Assembly: GCA_942493075.1 (NCBI GenBank)
Contig: OW818681.1
Location: 3,534,001 to 3,598,000, forward strand
Reading direction: 5' to 3'
DNA: 64,000 nt
DNA from: JBBQYD01 sp942493075
GTDB taxonomy: Bacteria > Verrucomicrobiota > Verrucomicrobiia > Limisphaerales > UBA8199
The number at the start of each line of letters is the position of its first letter. The stretch's first letter is position 1. A model generated the notes under the pieces. It was not told the origin of the DNA. It searched no databases and saw only the letters and a list, made by a program, of their open reading frames with translations. This document shows positions 50,947 through 58,963 of the stretch, piece by piece. The translations under genes and the position numbers were made by a program.

Positions 50947-52518
50947 TCAGGAGGCGAATGACTTCAAAGCCGGTGCTTTGTGAGCAAGAGTGGAGTGCCC
51001 TCGCTCGTTACGATCCACTACCAATTGGGCAGGCTTGCCGGGAACGTGGGATGACAGATCGGAACGTTTAGCGGAAGCGCCGGAAGGTTGACCAGCCAGC
51101 GCGAGCAACTGCTGCACCGAGTGCTGTAGAGTCAGGGCTTGGGAGTTCAGTTCCTCAGCAGCGCTGGCAGTCTCTTCAGCATTGGCTGCGGTTGCCTGTG
51201 TGACGTGGTCCATTTCCGTGACAGCAGTGTTGACCTGCGAAATACCCTGGCTTTGTTCATGGCAAGCATGGGCGATCTGTGCCGTGAACTCGTCCACCTG
51301 GCGTGCTTTGGCTACAATTTCATCCAGGCTCTTGGCCACCTTGTTACTAATTTGCACACCGGATTCGCTGGTGTGAGTTGACTCCTCAATCTTCTCCGTA
51401 GTTTCCCGGGCAGCCTGGGCACAGCGTTGCGCAAGGTTTCTAACTTCGTCAGCCACGACGGCAAAGCCCATCCCCGCTTCGCCGGCGCGTGCAGCCTCCA
51501 CGGCGGCGTTCAATGCGAGAATGTTGGTTTGAAATGCGATCTCATCAATCGTTTTGATGATCCGTGTGATGTTGTCGCTGGAGGCTTTAATCCCGTGCAT
51601 GGCACGAGACATTTCTTTCATATCCGCCACGCCGGTTTCAGCCGCGCCGCGCGTAGCATTACTCAATGTCTTGGCGTTTCCAGCGTCCTCGGCATTTCGC
51701 TTAATCATGCTCGCCATCTCCTCAAGGGAAGCGCTGGTTTCCTCAAGAGATGCGGCCTGCTGGCTCGAGCCCTCTGCCAGACTCTGGCTATTCCGGCTCA
51801 ACTGCGACGCGGCGCCGGACACTTCGTCGGCGCCCCGGCCCAAGGCGTCTGCTAAAGCGGACAATCGTCGTGCCACCCCACCGCCGATCAGCCAGCCGAT
51901 GAGAATGCTGGCCAACAGCGAAACGGCCAGCGAAACAACTACGCCGCGCCGGGAGCCGATTACGAGGTCAACAATCCCCGTCGTGGCGCTATCGATCTGG
52001 GTCTTGTTTTTGTCTGAAAGAGCCTGCAGAGCGGCGACATAGCGCTCGCAGCCTGGGTCCAGTTGCTCCCGGGCTGTCTTATAGGGGACTGGATCGGAGG
52101 GGTTCTTCCGCTTTTGTGCCAGAATGGTCGCACGCAAGGAGGTATAATCTTTTCTGGCTGAAAGAACCTTGTCATACATCACTTTCTCTTCGGCATCGAT
52201 AATGCCTTTTTCCACGTGGTTGTAGAACTTGGTGATTTCATCGCTGGCCGCCTTCATATCGGCCTCGATCAGGGTCATATCCTCCACGCTTGTGCTGCCC
52301 AAGTGGCGGTAAACCATTGCCAGGTTCCCCCGAACAAGGGTTTGGATTTGGCTAACAGCATACAAGCTGGGCACATCCCGCTGCTGGATTTCTGTTGAAA
52401 GGGTCCGTACGTGTGCGAGCCGCCATTGGGCATAGATGCCCGACAAGGCGGAGACTACGATAATTATTAGAAACCCAAACGCGATGCGCTTGCCGATCGT
52501 CCATTGATTCATGCTCAT
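50947..52518 (-). CDS. Methyl-accepting chemotaxis protein
   Basis: A 523-residue chemoreceptor. The N-terminal helix (KRIAFGFLIIIVVSALSGIYA), a periplasmic four-helix-bundle ligand domain of about 150 residues, a second helix (VVVSLAVSLLASILIGWLIGGG), a short HAMP-like linker and a long signalling domain (about 225-460) follow in order. The hairpin tip is IDEIAFQTNILALNAAVEAARAG, with EVRNLAQRCAQAARETTEKIE on the return helix, the most conserved CheW/CheA contact. A Lys/Arg/His-rich tail of about 50 residues ends the protein, without a CheR pentapeptide (NWETF) I can see. The ligand is unknown. No che genes are nearby. Confidence 0.93.
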   Translation of the reverse strand: MSMNQWTIGKRIAFGFLIIIVVSALSGIYAQWRLAHVRTLSTEIQQRDVPSLYAVSQIQTLVRGNLAMVYRHLGSTSVEDMTLIEADMKAASDEITKFYNHVEKGIIDAEEKVMYDKVLSARKDYTSLRATILAQKRKNPSDPVPYKTAREQLDPGCERYVAALQALSDKNKTQIDSATTGIVDLVIGSRRGVVVSLAVSLLASILIGWLIGGGVARRLSALADALGRGADEVSGAASQLSRNSQSLAEGSSQQAASLEETSASLEEMASMIKRNAEDAGNAKTLSNATRGAAETGVADMKEMSRAMHGIKASSDNITRIIKTIDEIAFQTNILALNAAVEAARAGEAGMGFAVVADEVRNLAQRCAQAARETTEKIEESTHTSESGVQISNKVAKSLDEIVAKARQVDEFTAQIAHACHEQSQGISQVNTAVTEMDHVTQATAANAEETASAAEELNSQALTLQHSVQQLLALAGQPSGASAKRSDLSSHVPGKPAQLVVDRNERGHSTLAHKAPALKSFAS

Positions 52519-52632
52519 ACAAAACCGGGAAGCAGGACTTCCGCCGACCCCCTCGCCATACTATCGGACGTCTACGGTGGGGCTTGAGCACTTTGTCTAT
52601 GACAACTTATGAAGGCAGGATTCCAATTGCAT

Positions 52633-54792
52633 TTACTGCACCGACCCGGCTTTGAACGCCTGAGAGGTCTCTGGCACTAACCCCCGCTTGATCAACAGCG
52701 GCTCAACCCGGGGGGGACGTCCGCGGAAGCGCTCGTAAAGCACTGCTGGGTCCTCTGTTTGGCCCTTCTCCAAGATGTTCTTCCGAAATGACTGGGCGGT
52801 GTTCGGATCAAACAACCCGCGCTCCTTGAAGGCCTGAAATGCATCCGAATCCAAGACCTCCGCCCAGATATAGCTGTAATAACCGGCGGAATAGCCACCC
52901 GAAAAGATGTGCTGGAAGTAAGTAGAGCGGTAACGAGGGACGATCTGCCTGGGAATGGCCATCCTTGCAAGGGAAACGCGTTCAAAGGTCTCCACATCAG
53001 TCTCGGCGGCGGCGCTTAGCGTATGCCAATCCATATCCAACAAAGAGGCTGCCAAATACTCCACCGTCTTGAACCCTTGATTAAACCGCTCTGCCCGCCC
53101 GATCCGCTCAATCAACTTGTCAGGCAGGGGTTCGCCCGTTTTCCAGTGACGTGCATAAGCCCTAAGCACCTCGGGCTCCATCGCCCAGTTCTCCATGATC
53201 TGCGATGGCAGTTCCACGAAATCACGTGGAGTCGCATTCAAGCTGCGGTAATTAACCCGTGAAAGCATGCCATGCAGCGCATGCCCGAACTCGTGGAACA
53301 ACGTCTCCACCTCATCGAGGGTGAGCAATGCCGGCGTGTCCTTCGTAGGGCGTGAGAAGTTGCACACATTAGCCACCACGGGTCTGATCGGCTTTCCCTC
53401 CCGGACAGAAGCTGACCGGAAATGGCTGGCCCAGGCCCCGGAACGTTTGCCGGACCGCGGATGAAAATCCAAGTAAAGCACCGCCAAATGTGATCCATCA
53501 GCATCCTTTACCTCGAAAACTTGGACCTCAGAGTTGTAAACCGGCATGTCTTTCAAGGGCGCGAAGGTCAGCCCATATAACCGCTGGGCCACCGCAAAAG
53601 CACCATCCCGGACACGCTCCAGTTGGAAGTAAGGTCGCAGTGCCGACTCGTCCAACGAGTAACGGGTGCGCCGAACCTTCTCCGCATAGTAGAACCAATC
53701 CCAGGGTTCCAGGATGAAATCCTTGCCATCCGTATGAATGGCTTCCTGAAGATCTTTAGCTTCAACTGCCGCGACGTTCTTGGCAGCAGTCCAGAGTCTG
53801 TTGAGCAGGTCATAGACTCCTTCCGGTGTTTTGGCCATGTTTTCTTCAAGGACGTAATCCGCCCAGGTTTTGTACCCGAGCATGCGAGCGCGTTCTACTC
53901 GAAGGGATGCCATGCGAGACACCGTGGCCTTATTATCGGTGGAGTCGTTGCGATTACCCCGCGAGATATAAGCCTCGAACATCCGACGACGTAACTCCCG
54001 GTTGTCGGCATACTGAAGAAATGGCCAGAGACTGGGACCGTGAAGGGTAAAAAGGTATTTCCCTGAAAGACCGTTTTTTTCTGCCGCATCAGAAGCGGCC
54101 TGCAGCTCCTGCTCTGGAAGGCCGGTTAACTCTGCCGGGGTTTCGACCACCAGCTTGAACTGGTTCATTTCCTTGAGAAGATTATCTCCGAACCGCACGC
54201 TCAAAGATGCCTGTTCGGAATTGATGGCTTTCAAGCGTTCCTTCTGATCGGGTTCGAGCATCGCTCCCCCACGAATAAAACGTTTCCAGGTTTTCTCGAG
54301 CAACATCTGTTGCTCTGGATTTAATTCGAACTCGGAGCGATGCTCCCAGACAGTTCGGACACGCTTAAAAAGCGCTTCGTTGAGTAGAATACGATCATGG
54401 TGAGCGGCCTGGAGAGGAGCAAGTTGCCGGGCAACGGCTTGGAGTTGTTCTGTCGTATCAGCCCCTGTCAGGTTGGAGAACACGCTATTAACGCGAGTCA
54501 GAGACTCACCTGTATGTTCCAGAGCAACGATGGTATTCTCAAATGTGGGGCTGTCTGTTCTGGTTGCGATTGCCTCTATCTCCTTGAGATGATCGGCCAT
54601 CACAATCTCGAATGCCGGGAAGAAATGCTCTGTTTTAATCGTGGGAAAAGGCGGAACACCAAAGGGCGTTTTCCAGGGTTGCAGCAAGGGGTTGGGGACG
54701 TTTTCTGACTGAGCGTTTAGCATCATAGGCAACAGGAGCGCCGATAGGCACCGAAGGAATAGCCGGGAAGAGCGAGTGACGTTGGCTGACAT
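52633..54792 (-). CDS. M3-family zinc metallopeptidase (peptidyl-dipeptidase/oligopeptidase)
   Basis: A 719-residue thimet-like peptidase of the Dcp/OpdA group, cutting short peptides. A signal peptide (LFLRCLSALLLPMMLNAQS) suggests periplasmic location, as for Dcp-like enzymes outside E. coli. The zinc motif is ETLFHEFGHALHGML (His500, Glu501, His504), and the third ligand is in the downstream PSQIMENWAMEPEVL segment. The N-terminal helical part and the C-terminal FSGGYSAGYYSYIWAEV are typical. The final residues (RFRGRPPRVEPLLIKRGL) match the family end. It is transcribed divergently from the SRP RNA. Confidence 0.94.
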   Translation of the reverse strand: MSANVTRSSRLFLRCLSALLLPMMLNAQSENVPNPLLQPWKTPFGVPPFPTIKTEHFFPAFEIVMADHLKEIEAIATRTDSPTFENTIVALEHTGESLTRVNSVFSNLTGADTTEQLQAVARQLAPLQAAHHDRILLNEALFKRVRTVWEHRSEFELNPEQQMLLEKTWKRFIRGGAMLEPDQKERLKAINSEQASLSVRFGDNLLKEMNQFKLVVETPAELTGLPEQELQAASDAAEKNGLSGKYLFTLHGPSLWPFLQYADNRELRRRMFEAYISRGNRNDSTDNKATVSRMASLRVERARMLGYKTWADYVLEENMAKTPEGVYDLLNRLWTAAKNVAAVEAKDLQEAIHTDGKDFILEPWDWFYYAEKVRRTRYSLDESALRPYFQLERVRDGAFAVAQRLYGLTFAPLKDMPVYNSEVQVFEVKDADGSHLAVLYLDFHPRSGKRSGAWASHFRSASVREGKPIRPVVANVCNFSRPTKDTPALLTLDEVETLFHEFGHALHGMLSRVNYRSLNATPRDFVELPSQIMENWAMEPEVLRAYARHWKTGEPLPDKLIERIGRAERFNQGFKTVEYLAASLLDMDWHTLSAAAETDVETFERVSLARMAIPRQIVPRYRSTYFQHIFSGGYSAGYYSYIWAEVLDSDAFQAFKERGLFDPNTAQSFRKNILEKGQTEDPAVLYERFRGRPPRVEPLLIKRGLVPETSQAFKAGSVQ

Positions 54793-54893
54793 AAGTTGTT
54801 TGCTGGCCCAACTTGCCGGATGTCAGGAGCAAAAACAAGTGCCCCTCAGGCAATTCTCCTTGATGCTCCCCGGGGACTGCTGCACATTCTGCG

Positions 54894-54990
54894 GTGCCAG
54901 GGCCCATGGAATGCGGACTTACGAACCCCGCCAGGGCCGGAAGGCAGCAACGGTAGTTTGCTCTGCATCTGCCGTGGTCACCCTGGCCTA
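54894..54990 (+). ncRNA. ffs: Signal recognition particle RNA, small bacterial type (4.5S)
   Basis: The RNA core of SRP, which with Ffh carries signal-peptide-bearing ribosomes to the membrane. The diagnostic apical loop is present: CAGGGCCGGAAGGCAGCA (54932-54949), with the GGAA tetraloop and AGCA internal loop. The ends pair (GCCAGGG at 54896-54902 with CCCTGGC at 54981-54987) and the middle helix (ATGCGG with CTGCAT/GCCGT) also closes, giving a hairpin of about 97 nt. A T-run (54991-54995) follows. Its position directly before dnaX is common in bacteria. Exact ends are estimated. Confidence 0.92.
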
Positions 54991-55035
54991 GTTTTTCGCT
55001 GACGGCGGAGCTTAAACCCGCCGCTCGGCAGTTGT

Positions 55036-56853
55036 ATGAGTTATCAGGTCATCGCGCGAAAATACCGGCCACAAAAGTTTAGCGATGTTGTGGGTCAAGA
55101 GCACGTGACCCGCACGCTTTCGCAGGCTATCGCTCAGCAGCGTATCGCACATGCGTATATCTTCTGCGGCCCGCGCGGCACAGGCAAAACGACCGTTGCG
55201 CGTATTTTCGCGAAGTGCCTGAATTGCACGGATGGCCCTAGAATCGACTTCGACGAGCAGGATCCCCGGTGCAAAGAGATCGCTGAGGGCCGTTCCCTGG
55301 ACGTGATGGAAATCGACGGCGCCAGTAACAACGGCGTCGAACAGGTGCGCGAACTGCGCGACACATGCAAATACGCCCCTGCTAGCTCCCGCTTCAAGAT
55401 CTATATCATCGACGAAGTGCACATGCTTTCGGCAGCCGCATTCAATGCGCTGCTCAAAACCCTCGAAGAACCGCCCGCACACGTCAAATTTCTCTTCGCG
55501 ACAACCGATCCTGAAAAGGTTCTCCCTACTATCTTATCCCGGTGTCAGCGGTTTGACCTGCGTCAGATTCCCACAAGGCTTATTTCCGACCACCTGGCTT
55601 TGATCGCTGGGAAAGAAGGCGTCGAGATCGATCCGGCCGCGTTGTATGCAATTGCTCGGGGTGCGGAAGGCGGCATGCGTGACGCCGAGTCCACACTGGA
55701 TCAATTGATCAGCTTTTGTGGAAACCACATCGAAGAGGCTGATGTCTTATCGATGTTTGGATTGACGGCCCAAGGGCAACTCCTGGAGCTCGCACGCGCC
55801 GTTTTGGCCGGAGAAACAGAAACAGGACTGCGCCAACTGACTCAACTGACCAGTTCGGGAAAAGACCTCGGCCGTTTGCTCTCGGATTTGCTCAGCCATT
55901 TTCGCAACCTCCTGCTCTTTCAGGTGTCGCGTGGAGACGCGAATATGCTTGAAGTCTCGGAGGCAGAAACGACTGCCATTGCGGAGCAGTCAAAACTCGT
56001 CAGCGCGGACGCGCTGACCCGTATCCTGGAGGTGTTTGGAGATGCCGAGATGCGCCTTCGAGATGCATCCTCACGGAAAATTCTGGTTGAAATCACGCTG
56101 TTGAAGGCCATTGAGGCGCGAAATGCGATCAGCGTGGACGCCCTGCTCAAGTATCTTCAGGGCCTGCGGACAGGCTCGGCGGCTGAACCGCCGAAGTCCC
56201 CTGCTCCACCTGCTGCGCGTAGTGCCGCGCTTGCCCCGGTTTCGCCGGCTCCGGCTTCAGTATCACGCCCATCAGCGCCCGCAACTCCACCGCCTCAACC
56301 TAAACCGGCTGCACCTGCGCCTGCTGCGACGAATCCACAGGCACCGTCCGCAATCTTGCAGGAGTGCCCTGCCCCGCCCGCTGCCTCTGGGGATCTTCCT
56401 CAGATTTGGGCTAACCTGGTTGAGGCCGTCGGTCGCGTAAGTCCTTTTGCTCGGACGTATCTGCTGGAAGCGCATCCGGTGTCACTCACCGCCAGACTGT
56501 TTACCATCGGCGTCGATCCGGAGCATGAAGAGCATCTCGGCCTGGTTGATACGTCCAAGAATCACGAACTCATCACAACCAAGATGAAGGAGTTCGGTTT
56601 TCCAGGGCTCCAGATCAAGTTTGTCATAGCTGAGCGACCTGCAAACCTGGCGATTCCTGCCCCTGTTGCTGTTGAAGCACCCCGGCCGGCTGCCAAGCCT
56701 TCCACGGTTGCCACCGCGAGATCAGCCCCGCTGCCGCCACCGCCAACTGCGCCAGCGCAGCCCGCATTCAACAAGAATGATTTCAAGAATGATCCGTTGA
56801 TTAAAAAAGCGCTTGAGGTATTCAAAGGACAGATCGTGGATATCCGCGCCTGA
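55036..56853 (+). CDS. dnaX: DNA polymerase III subunit gamma/tau
   Basis: The clamp-loader ATPase that organises the replisome. The 605-residue protein has the N-terminal AAA+ domain (about 1-240) with Walker A CGPRGTGKTTVARIF, Walker B IYIIDEVHML, sensor LFATTDPEKVLPTILSRC and the GGMRDAESTLDQL sensor 2 region. The collar domain (about 245-375) is followed by a long Pro/Ala-rich linker (about 378-440, and again near 560-590) and a C-terminal domain ending KKALEVFKGQIVDIRA. The zinc module after Walker A keeps the first Cys (KCLNC) and last Cys (PRCKEI), but the two middle cysteines are replaced by an Asp/Glu-rich stretch. It follows ffs and precedes ybaB. Confidence 0.95.
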   Translation: MSYQVIARKYRPQKFSDVVGQEHVTRTLSQAIAQQRIAHAYIFCGPRGTGKTTVARIFAKCLNCTDGPRIDFDEQDPRCKEIAEGRSLDVMEIDGASNNGVEQVRELRDTCKYAPASSRFKIYIIDEVHMLSAAAFNALLKTLEEPPAHVKFLFATTDPEKVLPTILSRCQRFDLRQIPTRLISDHLALIAGKEGVEIDPAALYAIARGAEGGMRDAESTLDQLISFCGNHIEEADVLSMFGLTAQGQLLELARAVLAGETETGLRQLTQLTSSGKDLGRLLSDLLSHFRNLLLFQVSRGDANMLEVSEAETTAIAEQSKLVSADALTRILEVFGDAEMRLRDASSRKILVEITLLKAIEARNAISVDALLKYLQGLRTGSAAEPPKSPAPPAARSAALAPVSPAPASVSRPSAPATPPPQPKPAAPAPAATNPQAPSAILQECPAPPAASGDLPQIWANLVEAVGRVSPFARTYLLEAHPVSLTARLFTIGVDPEHEEHLGLVDTSKNHELITTKMKEFGFPGLQIKFVIAERPANLAIPAPVAVEAPRPAAKPSTVATARSAPLPPPPTAPAQPAFNKNDFKNDPLIKKALEVFKGQIVDIRA

Positions 56854-56881
56854 TCATTAGCCGCAGTAACCGACAAATTTT

Positions 56882-57193
56882 ATGTCAAGCTTAGGTAAGT
56901 TCGTAAAACAGGCTGCCAAGATGCAGCAGCAAATTGAACAGGTCCAGAATAGCCTGGCTCAGCGAACCGTTGATGCCACCACAGGTGGCGGAGCAGTCAA
57001 GGTGACCGCCAAGTGCGACGGCACCCTGGCCGGCGTCAAGATTGATCCTGCCGCGTTGAATCCTGCCGATGCCCAACTGCTGGAAGATATGATTCTTTCT
57101 GCCGTCAACCAGGCATTGGGACAGGCGAAGGCCATTTCTGCTGAAGAAATGGGTAAAGTGACCTCTGGGTTTAGTTTGCCCGGCCTGATGTAA
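56882..57193 (+). CDS. ybaB: YbaB/EbfC nucleoid-associated protein
   Basis: A 103-residue DNA-binding protein that forms a tweezers-like dimer and is often encoded between dnaX and recR, exactly as here. Family features are FVKQAAKMQQQIEQVQNSLA at the N-terminus, the strand pair GGGAVKVTAKCDGTLAGVKIDP and LEDMILSAVNQALGQAK. It ends with the Met/Gly-rich tail GFSLPGLM. It lies 28 bp after dnaX and 9 bp before recR. Confidence 0.92.
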   Translation: MSSLGKFVKQAAKMQQQIEQVQNSLAQRTVDATTGGGAVKVTAKCDGTLAGVKIDPAALNPADAQLLEDMILSAVNQALGQAKAISAEEMGKVTSGFSLPGLM

Positions 57194-57202
57194 GCGTTGG
57201 CA

Positions 57203-57805
57203 ATGGCGCATCTTCCCGAAGCGGTCGCCCAACTTGTAGCGTGCCTGGCCAAGCTGCCTGGGATCGGCCCTCGCTCTGCCGAACGGATTGCGTTGCATGT
57301 TGTACAAGCCGAACCGGGGGCCATCCAACGACTCGCCGAATCCCTGGTGCAAGCCCGGGAGAAGGTAAAACTTTGCGAGCCGTGCGGCGCCCTGACCGAG
57401 AATTCCCCCTGCCCTATCTGCCAGGACGCACGTCGTGACGCAACGCTTGTCTGCGTCGTGGAACGGCCTGTGGACATTCTGAGTCTGGAGAAATCGGGAA
57501 CGTATCGAGGGAAATACCATGTGTTAGGCGGAAAGATCAGCCCGCTTAACGGTGTGGAAGCTGAGGACCTGCGCATCGCTGAAATCGAGCGCCGCCTAGG
57601 CGTTGAACCCATCCAGGAGCTCGTTTTAGCCCTTGGAACAGATGTTGAAGGGGACGCAACAGCATTTTACCTGGCCAAGCGCCTGGCCCGGCCCGGGCTG
57701 CGAATAAGCCGCATCGCGCATGGGCTGCCTGCCGGAAGCGGGCTCGAATTCGCGGATGAAGTGACTTTATCTCATGCCCTTGATGGGCGGCGGGAGATGC
57801 TCTGA
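57203..57805 (+). CDS. recR: Recombination protein RecR
   Basis: A 200-residue RecFOR-pathway protein that loads RecA on gaps. It has the HhH motif LPGIGPRSAERIALHV, the C4 zinc finger CEPCGALTENSPCPIC, the Toprim domain (VVERPVDILSLEKSGTYRGKYHVL, GTDVEGDATAFYL) and the C-terminal Walker-like RISRIAHGLPAGSGLEFADEVTL. The frame begins at TTG 57197, and the ATG at 57203 is preferred. It is third in the ffs-dnaX-ybaB-recR block. Confidence 0.95.
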   Translation: MAHLPEAVAQLVACLAKLPGIGPRSAERIALHVVQAEPGAIQRLAESLVQAREKVKLCEPCGALTENSPCPICQDARRDATLVCVVERPVDILSLEKSGTYRGKYHVLGGKISPLNGVEAEDLRIAEIERRLGVEPIQELVLALGTDVEGDATAFYLAKRLARPGLRISRIAHGLPAGSGLEFADEVTLSHALDGRREML

Positions 57806-57823
57806 ATTCTTCCAGTTTGTAAT

Positions 57824-58456
57824 ATGAGTTTACCCAAAGTAGTGGTCTTTGATCTGGGAAAGGTGTTGCTTGATTTTGACTACCGAGTTGCCGCACGTGC
57901 GATCGAACCGCTCTGCCGGGCGAAAGTGGATGAAATTATGCAGCATTTTGGCGCATTTCCCATTTTGCTGAATTACGAGACCGGTCTGATGACCACGCAG
58001 GAGTTCTACGAAGAGTGCTGCCGGATTACTGGATACAAGGGAACAGCCCAGCAGTTTGCTGCCGCCTTTGGCGACATCTTTACTCCGATTGTCCCCATGA
58101 TCGAACTCCAGGCACAACTTCGCGCTGCCGGATACCCGACCTACATTTTCTCAAATACGAACGAACTCGCGATGACCCACGTTCGGAAGACCTATCCGTT
58201 TTTTCATAACTTCGACGGCTATATTCTGTCGTTTGAGCATCGCGGTTTAAAACCAGAACCGGAAATCTACTCTGTGGTTGAACGAATCACAGGCTGCAAA
58301 GGGGCCGATCTGCTGTATATCGACGACCGACCGGAAAACATTACCACGGGTCAAAGCCGAGGCTGGCAAACCATTTTACAGGAGACTCCTGAGAAAACCA
58401 TTGCTGCGGTGGGGAAGCTTGGGTTGCTGACTCCGAGCCTGACGCCATTCAAGTAG
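57824..58456 (+). CDS. HAD-superfamily hydrolase (YihX-like phosphatase)
   Basis: A 210-residue haloacid-dehalogenase phosphatase. The nucleophile Asp is in VVVFDLGKVLLDFDY, where the second Asp of DxD is a Gly, as in the YihX/glucose-1-phosphatase group. Motif II is TYIFSNTNELA, motif III Lys in HRGLKPEPEIYSVV, and motif IV acidic residues in LLYIDDRPENI. The cap (about 18-90) is helical. The substrate is probably a small phosphate ester, not predictable from sequence. It begins 18 bp after recR, probably at the end of that transcript. Confidence 0.87.
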   Translation: MSLPKVVVFDLGKVLLDFDYRVAARAIEPLCRAKVDEIMQHFGAFPILLNYETGLMTTQEFYEECCRITGYKGTAQQFAAAFGDIFTPIVPMIELQAQLRAAGYPTYIFSNTNELAMTHVRKTYPFFHNFDGYILSFEHRGLKPEPEIYSVVERITGCKGADLLYIDDRPENITTGQSRGWQTILQETPEKTIAAVGKLGLLTPSLTPFK

Positions 58457-58549
58457 CAGAAATCGAAGGCTTCCGACCGGAAGAGAAATCGGCACATACC
58501 CCAGAACCATTCTCGTTTTTCCGGGTTATCGTGGTTGAAAGGAGATTTC

Positions 58550-58867
58550 ATGAAAAAAACCACTGAATGCACACCCTGCGCGGAAGCAACGGAAGCGTTG
58601 ACCGGATCTGAATTGGAACACGCCTGCCGCAAGTTGCCCACGGGCTGGCGCGTAATCGACAATCACCACCTGGAGCGCCAATTCAAGTTTCCAGATTTCC
58701 GAAGTGCGCTGGCTTTCACAAATCAATTGGGAGATACGGCGGAGGAACTCGGGCATCATCCTGACATTTATCTCACCTGGGGGGAGGTTCGGGTTTCGAT
58801 TTGGACCCACAAAGTAGATGGTCTGACGCTCAGTGATTTTCAACTCGCGGAGCGCATTCGAGTTTAG
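58550..58867 (+). CDS. 4a-hydroxytetrahydrobiopterin dehydratase (pterin dehydratase)
   Basis: A 105-residue PCD/DCoH-type enzyme that dehydrates 4a-hydroxytetrahydropterins, recycling the cofactor of aromatic amino acid hydroxylases. The active-site His pair and the surrounding motif are in ELGHHPDIYLTWGEVRVSIWTH. The N-terminal Cys-containing segment and the helix FRSALAFTNQLGDTAEEL fit the fold. A strong Shine-Dalgarno (GGAG, about 8 bp before the ATG at 58550) sets the start. No phenylalanine hydroxylase gene is nearby; stand-alone PCDs also act in molybdopterin-related or pterin repair roles. Confidence 0.88.
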   Translation: MKKTTECTPCAEATEALTGSELEHACRKLPTGWRVIDNHHLERQFKFPDFRSALAFTNQLGDTAEELGHHPDIYLTWGEVRVSIWTHKVDGLTLSDFQLAERIRV

Positions 58868-58963
58868 CTTTCCTTCTCAAACGCCTGGCCAGGTGACCGG
58901 CTGTTTTCCAGGTTTGCTTCTGGCGTCTCCTCCCACTTAGGATGGCTGCCAGAAGGAACCTGA

